Positions 52,719 through 61,225 of a stretch of DNA of 64,000 bases are shown here, piece by piece. Source of the DNA: Daejeonia sp002484105. GTDB taxonomy: Bacteria; Bacteroidota; Bacteroidia; Flavobacteriales; Weeksellaceae. Within the stretch, counting starts at the first letter, position 1; the number at the start of each line of letters is the position of its first letter. The DNA is taken from the NCBI RefSeq assembly GCF_051175565.1, contig NZ_CP195105.1, positions 3,100,001 through 3,164,000 on the forward strand. Reading direction: 5' to 3'. The notes under the pieces are model-generated. The model saw nothing but the letters and a program-made list of their open reading frames with translations, made no database searches and was not told where the DNA came from. A program made the translations under genes and the position numbers.

Positions 52719-53189
52719 ATGCGCATGTACAGCTATGAAATACGGGATTTCGATCCAAAAGACAGAGAAGCTTTTGAGAAACTTAATACAGAGTGGATCA
52801 CAAAATATTTCTGTATCGAACCCAACGACCGTAAAGCCTTCGAAGACCCGGAAAAAAATATTATCGGCAAAGGTGGAAGAATTTTCTATCTTTATTGGGA
52901 CAATGAAGTACTGGGAACCGTAAGCCTGGTAAAGGCCGATGCCCATCTTTATGAACTCTCGAAAATGGCAGTGAGTGCAAAACTTCAGGGACGGGGAGCC
53001 GGAAACCTGCTGATGCAGCATGCTATAAAAGAAGCCAGAAAAATGGGCATCCGAAAACTCTTCCTGATCGGCAACCGCAAACTGGAAGCTTCCATCCATC
53101 TCTACAGAAAATACGGATTCTGCGAAGTTCCATCGGAAACCCATACCTACGAACGCGGGGACATCAAAATGGAACTTGATCTTCCATAA
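52719..53189 (+). CDS. GNAT family N-acetyltransferase
   Basis: Acetyl-CoA-dependent acetyltransferase of 156 residues; substrate unknown. The acetyl-CoA loop is visible as KLQGRGAGNLLMQHAIKEAR (R/Q-x-x-G-x-G/A) near residue 92, preceded by the ELSKMAVSA strand and followed by LIGNRKLEASIHLYRKYGF. ATG at 52719 is used here, but ATG at 52725 is as likely given the promoter box. It stands alone between the repeat island and recX. Confidence 0.88.
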   Translation: MRMYSYEIRDFDPKDREAFEKLNTEWITKYFCIEPNDRKAFEDPEKNIIGKGGRIFYLYWDNEVLGTVSLVKADAHLYELSKMAVSAKLQGRGAGNLLMQHAIKEARKMGIRKLFLIGNRKLEASIHLYRKYGFCEVPSETHTYERGDIKMELDLP

Positions 53190-53274
53190 ATACCATTACA
53201 GAAAAACCATCCTCCGCCAAATTCCGTGAAACCGCTCTGGTAAACGCACCGTTAAAACATAAAGAGCCGGCCTA

Positions 53275-53757
53275 CTATTCAGCCTCTTCTGCGATAACTT
53301 CCCTGATCTCGTCATATTCGAAACCACGGCTGAGCAAATACCGGGTCGTTTTGACATTTTTCTGATATTCCTTCAGCCCTTTTCCCTTCAGAGAGGAAAA
53401 ATACTGGTGGTATGTTTTTTTCAGTACCTTTTGATATTCCTGACAGTCAATCTCATCCATGCAGCGCGAGATCAGTTTTTCCGATACACCTTTCTGTTTC
53501 AGATGCTGACGTATCTTATTACGACCCCAGTGTTTGATATTGAATTTTCCGCGAATATAGCTTCTGGTAAAACGTTCTTCGTTAAGGAAATTTTCGCGGA
53601 GCAGGAACAGTAGTATTTCGTCCCGGGCTTCAGGAATGAGTAAAAAATCCCGCATCTTCTGTTCCACCTCACTGTGGCAACGATCCTGATAACTGCAGTA
53701 CGCAGCCATTTTAAGACGTATTTCATCAAATGTGTATGATTTTTTCTCTGCGTTCAT
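53275..53757 (-). CDS. recX: Regulatory protein RecX
   Basis: Modulates RecA. All-helical protein with the three-helix RecX repeats: LLRENFLNEERFTRSYIRGK and GRNKIRQHLKQKGV are the recognisable parts. The open frame begins with TTG at 53787, but ATG at 53757 gives a usual-length 160-residue protein and follows a -7 box by 4 nt. No recA is nearby. Confidence 0.88.
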   Translation of the reverse strand: MNAEKKSYTFDEIRLKMAAYCSYQDRCHSEVEQKMRDFLLIPEARDEILLFLLRENFLNEERFTRSYIRGKFNIKHWGRNKIRQHLKQKGVSEKLISRCMDEIDCQEYQKVLKKTYHQYFSSLKGKGLKEYQKNVKTTRYLLSRGFEYDEIREVIAEEAE

Positions 53758-53761
53758 GCTC

Positions 53762-53769
53762 CAAAAATA
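53762..53769 (-). promoter_or_regulatory. -7 box 4 nt before the recX start
   Basis: Reads TATTTTTG, then GAGC, then ATG on the minus strand; TTTG about 22 bp further upstream (53792-53795) could be the -33 element. Predicts a leaderless mRNA. Confidence 0.45.
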
Positions 53770-53799
53770 GTAAAACAAAATCCGCAATTCACAAAAAAA

Positions 53800-53946
53800 A
53801 GAAAAAGAGAATTAAAAAATTAATTCTCTTTCTCTAACAAATCACCTTTATGAACATTAATCCTTATTCTGTTGAAAAATCATTCTTAAGATTCTGAATG
53901 ATCCAAGAGATTTTTTAATGATGATTATATAACCCCTTATTTTTAC
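53800..53946 (-). ncRNA. Candidate small RNA with own promoter and terminator
   Basis: A minus-strand -7 box TACATTTG (53951-53958) with TTTG 16 bp upstream (53975-53978) precedes a ~147-nt stretch without a credible gene. The stretch ends in a strong intrinsic terminator: stem AAGAGAATTA/TAATTCTCTT at 53805-53830 followed by T-rich sequence. Inside is the stem-loop ATCATTC/GAATGAT (53879-53902). A 23-codon frame crosses it but lacks a usual start codon. It lies between recX and hemH. I recognise no known RNA family. Confidence 0.4.
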
Positions 53947-53981
53947 AGTACAAATGTAATAAAAAATATTTTTACAAAACA

Positions 53982-54008
53982 ACACCCCTTTAAAAATTAG
54001 GGTGTATT
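53982..54008. terminator. Possible hemH terminator
   Basis: ACACCC...GGGTGT stem with T-rich sequence after it on both strands, about 180 bp past the hemH stop. The sequence between 54009 and 54187 shows no gene. Confidence 0.45.
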
Positions 54009-54187
54009 TTGATTAAAGTTAATATTCGGTTAACATTTACAGATTTATCATTTTTTCAAAAAAAGCAATAAACACCTGCGGGAAAATCCAACTTTCCTGT
54101 CACAAAGCTATCAACCATACAGCAAATCGCCGTATCACGCATGTTAAAATTCATTGAATAAAATGTTAAAAATACACTTCAGCAAGA

Positions 54188-55243
54188 TCAGACCAGAAAG
54201 AAATTCCGGAGTTTTTCTTCGCACAGCCGGCGCAGAACCTCCACAAAACGATCTTCATCATTAAGGCAAGGCAGATAATGGAAAGATTCGCCACCAGCAT
54301 GCAAAAAGGTTTCTTTGCCTTCCACTGAAATCTCCTCCAGCGTCTCGAGGCAGTCTGACACAAACGCCGGACAGCATACCACAAGCTTCTTTATTCCTTT
54401 CTCGGGCAGTTTCTTCAGAGTTTCGTCCGTATAAGGCTCGATCCACTTGTCTTTGCCCAGGCGGCTCTGGAAGGATACGATGACCTTCTCATGCGGCAGC
54501 CCAAGTTTCTCGATAACTTTCGCCGTTGTACGGAAGCACTGATGGCGGTAGCAGAACTGATGCGAAGGATTTTCGTCCCGGAAACAACATTCACCAATTT
54601 TACAGGTATTGGTAGGATCTGTTTTGTAAATATGCCGCTCGGGAACCCCATGATACGAAAACTGCAAGGCATCAAAATCTGCAGGAAGCTTTTCCCGGAT
54701 GCTTTCTGCCAGGCAGTCTATATAGATCTCTTTGTTATAAAAAGGTTCCACATAACTGATTTTCAGACCGGGAAATTTTGCTTTCCGAACCTCCTCCGCT
54801 TTATCGGTTACCGTTTCGGTGGTGCTCATCGCATATTGTGGATAGAGTGGCACCAGCACAATGTCCGTTACGCCTTTGTCCACCAGCCTGCGGATGCCGG
54901 TTTCGATACTCGGTTCAGCATAGCGCATTCCTATTTCCACAGGAACATCCATCTGTCGCTGAAGTTTTTTCCGAAGTTTTTCGGTAATGACAATCAGCGG
55001 AGAGCCTTCCTCTGTCCAGACGCTTTTGTACGCTTCTGCAGATTTTGCAGGCCTCGTTCGCAGGATAATCCCCCGCACAAGCAGGTTCCTGAAAAACCAG
55101 CGGTAGTCTATAACCTTCTCATCCATCAGAAATTCATCAAGATAGTCGCGAACATCTTCAACTGAGGTTGACTTCGGAGACCCGAGATTGACCAAAAGAA
55201 TTCCCTTACCGGATGCTGAAACGTTTGATGTATTGTTGCCCAA
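54188..55243 (-). CDS. hemH: Ferrochelatase
   Basis: Inserts Fe2+ into protoporphyrin IX, the last step of protohaem synthesis. The 351 residues show GILLVNLGSPKS at the start, the metal-site histidine in FSYHGVPERH near residue 195, and SFQSRLGKDKWIEPYTDETL near 255. A cysteine-rich segment (CKIGECCF ... FCYRHQC, about 214-238) could be a metal or Fe-S site; this is inference. It lies 19 bp downstream of the NifU-like gene, a sensible pairing of iron-sulfur and haem functions. Confidence 0.95.
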   Translation of the reverse strand: MGNNTSNVSASGKGILLVNLGSPKSTSVEDVRDYLDEFLMDEKVIDYRWFFRNLLVRGIILRTRPAKSAEAYKSVWTEEGSPLIVITEKLRKKLQRQMDVPVEIGMRYAEPSIETGIRRLVDKGVTDIVLVPLYPQYAMSTTETVTDKAEEVRKAKFPGLKISYVEPFYNKEIYIDCLAESIREKLPADFDALQFSYHGVPERHIYKTDPTNTCKIGECCFRDENPSHQFCYRHQCFRTTAKVIEKLGLPHEKVIVSFQSRLGKDKWIEPYTDETLKKLPEKGIKKLVVCCPAFVSDCLETLEEISVEGKETFLHAGGESFHYLPCLNDEDRFVEVLRRLCEEKLRNFFLV

Positions 55244-55262
55244 AACAGAAATTTAAAACAGA

Positions 55263-56141
55263 TTAACCATTAACGGCTTCAACATGCTCTACCAGTTCGG
55301 GAAGAAACTGTTTGAGAATATTTTCGATACCATTTTTCAGTGTAGCGGTAGAGCTTGGACATCCCGAGCAGGCACCCTGAAGCAGCATTCGGGCAGTTTT
55401 TCCGGCTTCGTCATATTCAATCAGGGAAATTTTACCACCGTCATTTTCTACTGCTGGCGCGACATATTCAGTGAGGATATCCGAAATTTTCTTTTCACTT
55501 TCTGTATAATCGCGGTTGATGATTTTTTCAACGGGATTTTCATGCTGATGCGGTTCGATATCAGAAACCTTACCGCCATTCTGGAGATATTCTGCAATAA
55601 AACTGCGCACGGGTGTCATGATCTCGTGCCACTGGAAGGTATCATCTTTGGTAACGGCCACATAATTATCCGAAATAAAGATTTCCGTAACATAAGGAAA
55701 CTCTTCAAAAACCGCCTGTGCCAGTGGAACGCCGGCAGCTTCGTCTCTGGATTTCACTTCCACAAAGCCATTCAGAATACCGCGGGACGAAACAAACTTC
55801 ATCACGGCAGGGTTAGGTGTCATCTCAGCATACACCGGGAAGAGCTGTTTCTTTTTCTGAAGATAAATTCTCGGATTTGCCAGGAGTTCGTCTTCTATGA
55901 TATTTTTCAGATTTTCCGCCACCATATTCCATTCGATGGAATCTTCTTTGGCTACGGCAATAAAATTAGCAGTAATAAAAATTCTGTTAACAAACGGATA
56001 ATTAAAAAGTTCCTGTGCCAGCGGAATTTCCGAAATATCAGACTGGCGGTCCAGCTCCAGAGATCCGGGAATCAGGTTGTAGTCGGCCACAAACTTCATC
56101 ACTTTGGGATTTGCTGTAGGTTCTATATGGATTTGTCGCAT
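55263..56141 (-). CDS. NifU/Nfu-like iron-sulfur scaffold with two Nfu_N domains
   Basis: Fe-S cluster carrier of 292 residues. Two similar N-terminal Nfu_N domains (about residues 1-90 and 105-190; ANPKVMKFVADYNL and PNPAVMKFVSSRGI) precede a C-terminal NifU domain with the cluster cysteines in LLQGACSGCPSSTATLKNGIE near 255. The duplicated N-domain is typical of Bacteroidota proteins. It heads an operon with hemH and has a -7 box 22 nt upstream. Confidence 0.92.
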   Translation of the reverse strand: MRQIHIEPTANPKVMKFVADYNLIPGSLELDRQSDISEIPLAQELFNYPFVNRIFITANFIAVAKEDSIEWNMVAENLKNIIEDELLANPRIYLQKKKQLFPVYAEMTPNPAVMKFVSSRGILNGFVEVKSRDEAAGVPLAQAVFEEFPYVTEIFISDNYVAVTKDDTFQWHEIMTPVRSFIAEYLQNGGKVSDIEPHQHENPVEKIINRDYTESEKKISDILTEYVAPAVENDGGKISLIEYDEAGKTARMLLQGACSGCPSSTATLKNGIENILKQFLPELVEHVEAVNG

Positions 56142-56163
56142 TTTATCATTAAATTTGAGAGTA

Positions 56164-56171
56164 CAAAAGTA
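56164..56171 (-). promoter_or_regulatory. -7 promoter box of the NifU-like/hemH operon
   Basis: Reads TACTTTTG on the minus strand, 22 nt before the ATG, in the divergent gap with the carbonic-anhydrase-like gene. Confidence 0.55.
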
Positions 56172-56276
56172 ATGAATAGATATCAGATGCAGGATGCCCG
56201 CATTTAGATTTTATCAATGACGGAATTCCGGAAATATCAGAACCATTCGGGATCATAATTATATATACATTCAGCA

Positions 56277-56792
56277 ATGGCTATTATAAAAGAATTACGG
56301 GGAAAGAAACCCCAAACCGGCGACAACACTTACATCGCAGAGACCGCCACCATCATCGGTGATGTTACCATGGGGAAAGACTGCAGCGTATGGTTCAATG
56401 CCGTCATCCGTGGTGATGTCAATTCCATCACCATCGGCAATAAAGTCAACATTCAGGACAACACGATGCTGCACTGCACCTATCAGAAATACCCTTTAAC
56501 CATCGGCAATAATGTTTCCATCGGACACAACGCCATTGTACACGGCTGCACGATTCAGGACAATGTGCTGATTGGCATGGGTGCTATTGTCATGGACGAC
56601 TGCCTGGTAGAAAGCAATTCCATCGTGGGAGCCGGATCTGTAGTAACGCAGGGCACCCATATACAGTCTGGCGAAGTCTGGGGTGGCGTTCCGGCGAGAA
56701 AGCTGAAAGACATCTCCGCAGAGCTTCTGGAAGGTGAAGTACAGCGCATTGCCGACAATTACGTCAAATACGCATCCTGGTACAGGGAATAG
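56277..56792 (+). CDS. Gamma-carbonic-anhydrase-like hexapeptide protein
   Basis: Left-handed beta-helix protein of 171 residues of the gamma carbonic anhydrase/YrdA type. Hexapeptide repeats run from about residue 20 to 135. Putative metal histidines lie in MLHC and GHNAIVHGC. FNAVIRGDVNSITIG and GVPARKLKDIS are typical. Real carbonic anhydrase activity is not shown for many YrdA-type members, so the reaction is uncertain. Confidence 0.9.
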   Translation: MAIIKELRGKKPQTGDNTYIAETATIIGDVTMGKDCSVWFNAVIRGDVNSITIGNKVNIQDNTMLHCTYQKYPLTIGNNVSIGHNAIVHGCTIQDNVLIGMGAIVMDDCLVESNSIVGAGSVVTQGTHIQSGEVWGGVPARKLKDISAELLEGEVQRIADNYVKYASWYRE

Positions 56793-56794
56793 AA

Positions 56795-57277
56795 TTATTT
56801 TTTTGATTTGTCATATACAAGCACTGGCTTTCCGCTTTCACATCGGATTTCCAGAGGCGGTGTAACCATAATACAGTCGGATTGCAGTTGGTTTTGCCGG
56901 TTGTATCGGGTATGGAGAGCGGTATAACGGGTAACCAGTTTCAGCACAGCGCTTTCCGATTCTTTGGGATAGGCAATATATTCTGCCGGCCCTCCGCAAG
57001 GTTTGGATCCCAGCGGGGCACTGCGCCACGCAGAGGCATCATCACATATTTTGCCCGAGACAATACTGTCTATACTGCCTCGTATATGCTGCAACTGTGA
57101 CCATGAAACCATTGAATCAGATTTTGGCTGGTCGGTCTGCAGCACTACCGTACTGTCTGAAGGACGGGGACGCATACCCAAATCTACCGGAAGGTTTTCG
57201 TTCAGTTTCTTTTTGGAGAGACAGCCTGCCAACATCATACAGCAGATGACCAGAACCACACTACCCGTTTTCATCAT
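56795..57277 (-). CDS. Predicted lipoprotein of unknown function
   Basis: Starting at ATG 57277, a signal peptide (MMKTGSVVLVICCMMLAGC) ends in the lipobox LAGC, so the protein is probably membrane-anchored. The mature part is ~140 residues and contains four cysteines (GKICDD, GSKPCGG, SDCIM, IRCESG) that could form disulfides. The frame extends upstream to a TTG at 57322, but that would bury the lipoprotein signal. No family recognised. It converges on the carbonic-anhydrase-like gene with a 2-bp gap. Confidence 0.72.
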   Translation of the reverse strand: MMKTGSVVLVICCMMLAGCLSKKKLNENLPVDLGMRPRPSDSTVVLQTDQPKSDSMVSWSQLQHIRGSIDSIVSGKICDDASAWRSAPLGSKPCGGPAEYIAYPKESESAVLKLVTRYTALHTRYNRQNQLQSDCIMVTPPLEIRCESGKPVLVYDKSKK

Positions 57278-57341
57278 AAAAAAAGTTTTTACAAAGATTG
57301 TCATTTTCCGGGGCATTGACAATTTTTGCTTAGTTTTTCTT

Positions 57342-57349
57342 TAAATTTG
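57342..57349 (+). promoter_or_regulatory. -7 box 4 nt before the helicase start
   Basis: TAAATTTG, then GCTT, then ATG. TTG at 57316-57318 is a possible -33 element. The same 4-nt spacing as at uvrC and recX predicts a leaderless mRNA. Confidence 0.45.
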
Positions 57350-57353
57350 GCTT

Positions 57354-59498
57354 ATGAATGAGCAGCTCTTCGATCTTGCAGAAAACACCAGCAGAAGTAT
57401 TTTTCTCACCGGGAAAGCAGGTACCGGAAAGACCACTTTCCTGAACGAGTTTGTGCGCAAAACCACCAAAAAGCACATCGTTGTTGCCCCTACCGGCATC
57501 GCAGCCATCAATGCAGGCGGTGTTACCATTCATTCCATGTTTGGGTTGCCATTGCGCACCTTTGCTCCAACTACAGAACGTATTGACGGCAATCTCGGGA
57601 TGAATATCCAGGATCTTTTGCAGCACTTCAAATACCGGAAAGACAAACTCAAGCTGCTTCGGGAAATCGAAATGGTGATTATCGACGAGGTTTCCATGCT
57701 ACGTGCAGATGTGCTGGACATGATGGATTTTTCGCTGCGCCATATCAGGAGGAATCCTCTCCCTTTTGGTGGGGTACAGATGCTCTTTATCGGAGATCTT
57801 TACCAGCTTCCACCGGTGGTGCGGGACGAGCAGTTCATCAGACAATATTACCGCTCTGCTTTTTTCTTTGACAGTTATGTTCTGAAAAACGTTCCGCTTA
57901 TTACCATCGAACTCACCAAGGTCTACCGCCAGAAAGACGAACATTTTCTTGAAATCCTGAACGCCATACGCGATGGCAATATAGAGGATATTGATTTTGA
58001 CATCCTCAACAAGCGTTATGATCCGGAATTTGAACCGAAGGATGAAGCATATGTATATCTGACCTCGCACAACCGTATGGCCGACAACATCAACCAGCAG
58101 AAGCTCAAAAAACTTCCGGGAAAATCTTACTTCTACCCGGCGAGCATCACCGGAGAATTCCGCGAGACACAGTACCCGAACGAAGAACAAATAGAACTGC
58201 GCGAAGGCGCACAGATCATGTTTATCCGGAATGATGCAAGCGCAGACCGCAAGTATTATAACGGCAAACTTGCCGAAGTAAAATACCTGGACGATGAGAA
58301 AATCCGTGTCCGCATAGAAGGCGACCACGAAGACTATACGCTAAAAAAAGAAATTTGGGATCAGAAAGTCTACCGGCTGGACAATGAGCGGAACATTCAC
58401 GAAGATGTGCTGGGAAGTTTTGAGCAGTACCCGATCCGGCTGGCATGGGCGGTCACCATCCACAAAAGTCAGGGACTCACCTTCGACCGGCTGATTATCG
58501 ATGCCGGAAAATCCTTTGCTTCAGGGCAGGTATATGTGGCACTGTCACGCTGCCGCACCCTGGAAGGAATTGTTCTGAAATCCAAAATCACACCCGACGT
58601 TATCCTAAGCGACTCCCGTGTAGATGAATTCCATGGTGAAACCCGCGCCAATGACAAAATAAATGAAATTCTCCAGTCCGAAAAATATGACTACTCCATC
58701 GGAAAAATCCTCCGCAATACAGACTGCCGCTGGATTGGCCCATCCGTAGAAAACTGGTATTCGCAGGCACTTGCCAGCCGATTTCTGGATAAAGACAAAG
58801 CCCGGCAGCTGTATACCATTCTGAAAAAGCAAAGTTCGGATATGGCTTCGATCTATGATAAATTTGCAAAAATCCTTATACAAAAAACCCGGAAATTCAT
58901 TCAGAAAGAAGAAACATGGGAAGAAATCGAGAATAAAGCTTCAGGAGCCGTCAATTTCTTCTTCCGGAATATCCGGGAAAAAATTTTTGAAGAGCTGAAA
59001 CAGTTTTATGCCGAAACCAAAGGCATCAAAGGTCTGAAACAATACAACGAAGAAATCCGCACCCTGATAGACGATACCGAAGACTACCTGAACGGACTCA
59101 AAAGAATCACCCTGCTGGACCAACCGCTTTTTGACCTGAAAAACGACGCTACGGTCTCCCACAAAATTGCTAAAACACCAAGTCACATCCTTACATTTCA
59201 ACTTTTTGAGGAAGGAATGACGGTATCGCAGATTGCCAAAGAGCGCGGGCTGGTGAACGAAACCATATTCGGACATCTCGCGAAATTTGCAGAACAAGGC
59301 GTTCTGGATATTGAACGGATAATTACGCAGGAAAAAATTGAAATCTTCAGAAAAGAATTCGATTCGGCAGCATACTCTACCCTTACAGAATGGAAGAATG
59401 CACTCCCCAATGAATTTGAGTTTAATGAAATACGACTGCTCATCAACCATTTTACTTATTTCCGGGAAAAGAAAAACGGATCTTTGCCAGAACCTTAG
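57354..59498 (+). CDS. Pif1-like superfamily 1 helicase with C-terminal helix-turn-helix
   Basis: ATP-dependent DNA helicase of 714 residues. Walker A is GKAGTGKTT (about 20-28), motif Ia VVAPTGIAAINAGG, Walker B MVIIDEVSML (about 102-111), the QLPPV motif (FIGDLYQLPPVV), and the C-terminal motif VI region TIHKSQGLTFDRLIID (about 367-382) with YVALSRCRTLEG. A C-terminal part (about 615-680; TVSQIAKERGLVNETIFGHL) looks like the HTH_40 domain seen in RecQ-like and Pif1-like helicases. It is an independent unit. Confidence 0.88.
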   Translation: MNEQLFDLAENTSRSIFLTGKAGTGKTTFLNEFVRKTTKKHIVVAPTGIAAINAGGVTIHSMFGLPLRTFAPTTERIDGNLGMNIQDLLQHFKYRKDKLKLLREIEMVIIDEVSMLRADVLDMMDFSLRHIRRNPLPFGGVQMLFIGDLYQLPPVVRDEQFIRQYYRSAFFFDSYVLKNVPLITIELTKVYRQKDEHFLEILNAIRDGNIEDIDFDILNKRYDPEFEPKDEAYVYLTSHNRMADNINQQKLKKLPGKSYFYPASITGEFRETQYPNEEQIELREGAQIMFIRNDASADRKYYNGKLAEVKYLDDEKIRVRIEGDHEDYTLKKEIWDQKVYRLDNERNIHEDVLGSFEQYPIRLAWAVTIHKSQGLTFDRLIIDAGKSFASGQVYVALSRCRTLEGIVLKSKITPDVILSDSRVDEFHGETRANDKINEILQSEKYDYSIGKILRNTDCRWIGPSVENWYSQALASRFLDKDKARQLYTILKKQSSDMASIYDKFAKILIQKTRKFIQKEETWEEIENKASGAVNFFFRNIREKIFEELKQFYAETKGIKGLKQYNEEIRTLIDDTEDYLNGLKRITLLDQPLFDLKNDATVSHKIAKTPSHILTFQLFEEGMTVSQIAKERGLVNETIFGHLAKFAEQGVLDIERIITQEKIEIFRKEFDSAAYSTLTEWKNALPNEFEFNEIRLLINHFTYFREKKNGSLPEP

Positions 59499-59503
59499 GA
59501 TTT

Positions 59504-59575
59504 AGCCTGTTTAAAATTTTACCGAATTTTTTATACAGCCTCAGGAAATCATCTTTGCTAAATTTTAATGCTCTT
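59504..59575. repeat. Truncated MITE-like element
   Basis: Matches the first ~72 bp of the 192-bp element (AGCCTGTTTAAAATTTTACC onward) and stops abruptly after TGCTCTT; it starts 6 bp after the helicase stop. Confidence 0.7.
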
Positions 59576-59699
59576 AGTGCTTATGAAAATAATTGGCGGA
59601 AACATCTTGACAAGATTTTACAGCTTATTACATCTCCCTAAAATATTCATACATAAGTTGAATAAAATCAGTTTATTGTAGAATAGTTTTTTTTTGATT

Positions 59700-59935
59700 C
59701 TGCGACTCCGAAGGAGTCGAATAATGGGCAACCCATCTTCTCCTATAATAATAAGACCTCTTCGAGGTCTCAGAGTTTCTGACAAAAAGATAAATTCTCT
59801 ATCTGAAACCCAAATAAAACTTTAATCAACTGATCCTAAAACAAAAACTGTTCGACTCCTTCGGAGTCGAATAATAGACAACCCATCTCATTCTACAATA
59901 ATAAGACCTCTTCGAGGTCTCAGAGTTTCTGACAA
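59700..59935. repeat. Two-unit array of paired palindromes
   Basis: Two units about 150 bp apart. Each has a CGACTCC...GGAGTCG hairpin (59703-59719, 59853-59869) followed by GACCTCTTCGAGGTC (59755-59769, 59905-59919) and then a shared CAGAGTTTCTGACAAAAA tail. The first hairpin has loop GAA and the second TTC. It is the same family as the array at 21279-21750. The rest of the gap between the helicase and LLM genes is AT-rich and holds no gene. Confidence 0.8.
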
Positions 59936-60064
59936 AAAACAACATTAGCTTTCCACCTATCGCTTCATAATTTCACGGTTCACTAAAGCGTTATATTAGA
60001 AATTCCCTCTTCCTTCCTTTTTGAAAAAAATATCAAAACCTGGAAAAAACTGACAAAAATCATA

Positions 60065-60096
60065 GTGCCAAATCCCACAAAATTTTTCTTTGGCAC
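60065..60096. promoter_or_regulatory. Inverted repeat upstream of the LLM oxidoreductase gene
   Basis: GTGCCAAA (60065-60072) and TTTGGCAC (60089-60096) form an 8-bp inverted repeat with a 16-bp spacer, 64 bp before the start codon. The half-site spacing of about two helical turns would suit a dimeric regulator; a hairpin is the alternative. Confidence 0.4.
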
Positions 60097-60159
60097 AATT
60101 CTTCAGAAATTAAATACCGTCGTATCTACAATTTTATATGACCGATTTAATCCCAAAAC

Positions 60160-61155
60160 ATGAAGAATTTCAAAATCTCTGTTCTTGATCTGGCACCCGT
60201 AAAGGAAGGTAAAAACTACCACGATACCTTTGCCGACAGCCTCGATCTTGCACAGCATACCGAAAGTCTCGGCTATACCAGATACTGGCTTGCCGAACAC
60301 CACAATATGAAAAGTATCGCAAGCTCTGCCACTGTAATTCTGATCGGATATCTGGCAGGTGGCACCTCCCGAATCCGTGTCGGTTCCGGTGGCATCATGC
60401 TTCCCAATCACAGTTCGCTGGTGGTGGCAGAGCAGTTCGGAACTTTGGAAAGTCTGTATCCGGGTCGTATTGACCTTGGGCTGGGCAGAGCTCCCGGCAC
60501 CGACCGTGTGACCGCACAGGCACTCGGAAGAAATTCCGCGACCATCAACGACCAGTTTCCCGGACAGATTATGGAACTGGAAAACTATTTTTCGCCTGAC
60601 ACCAAAGGCCCCGTACATGCATTTCCGGGGCAAGGCCTCAATATTCCGATGTACATTCTCGGCTCCAGTACCGACAGTGCGTGGCTGGCTTCCGAGCTTG
60701 GACTTCCGTATGCTTTTGCAGGTCATTTCGCCCCCGAACAGATGGAAATTGCCTTCCAGATCTACCATGACAACTACAAACCAAGCGATAAATTTCCCGA
60801 ACCGTATATCATTGCCTGCGTGAACGGTATCGCTGCCGACACTGATATGGAAGCCGAAAAGCTGGCCACAACCCTCTATCAGGGATTTGTCAATATTATA
60901 CGGGACGACCGCAAACCTTTTGCTCCGCCAGCAGATGACATGGACAGCATCTGGAACCCTCAGGAAAAAGTACTTGTGCTGCAGAAACTGAAATACACCT
61001 TAAAAGGAAACATAAAAAGTATTGCAGAACAACTGAAAGCATTTCAGGAAAAATTCAATGTGGATGAAATCATGTTCAATTCGCATATTTTCAGCCACGA
61101 AGCCCGCAAACACTCGTACAGTATTATTAAAGAAGCTGTGGAACTATTAAAATGA
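60160..61155 (+). CDS. LLM class flavin-dependent oxidoreductase
   Basis: Luciferase-like monooxygenase family protein of 331 residues. Typical segments are SVLDLAPVKEGKNYHDTF at the start, YWLAEHHNMKSIASSAT, RVGSGGIMLPNHSSLVVAEQF and RIDLGLGRAPGTD, which form the flavin-binding barrel. It resembles the MsnO8/YhbW-type group. The substrate is unknown. It is a single gene, with an inverted repeat in its upstream region and a terminator after it. Confidence 0.92.
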   Translation: MKNFKISVLDLAPVKEGKNYHDTFADSLDLAQHTESLGYTRYWLAEHHNMKSIASSATVILIGYLAGGTSRIRVGSGGIMLPNHSSLVVAEQFGTLESLYPGRIDLGLGRAPGTDRVTAQALGRNSATINDQFPGQIMELENYFSPDTKGPVHAFPGQGLNIPMYILGSSTDSAWLASELGLPYAFAGHFAPEQMEIAFQIYHDNYKPSDKFPEPYIIACVNGIAADTDMEAEKLATTLYQGFVNIIRDDRKPFAPPADDMDSIWNPQEKVLVLQKLKYTLKGNIKSIAEQLKAFQEKFNVDEIMFNSHIFSHEARKHSYSIIKEAVELLK

Positions 61156-61177
61156 TCTTTTTCTGTTAAGACCTTCT

Positions 61178-61211
61178 AACTTCCGTCAAAGATATCCGGC
61201 GGAAGTTTTCT
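61178..61211. terminator. Terminator between the LLM gene and the TonB receptor
   Basis: AACTTCCG...CGGAAGTT stem followed by a T-rich run, between convergent stops at 61155 and 61226. Confidence 0.65.
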
Positions 61212-61225
61212 TTCATCCGCCGCTA

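Noticed and set aside
53815..53926. 23-codon frame inside the candidate small RNA
   Set aside because: No ATG, GTG or TTG start precedes it, so it was not called as a peptide gene.
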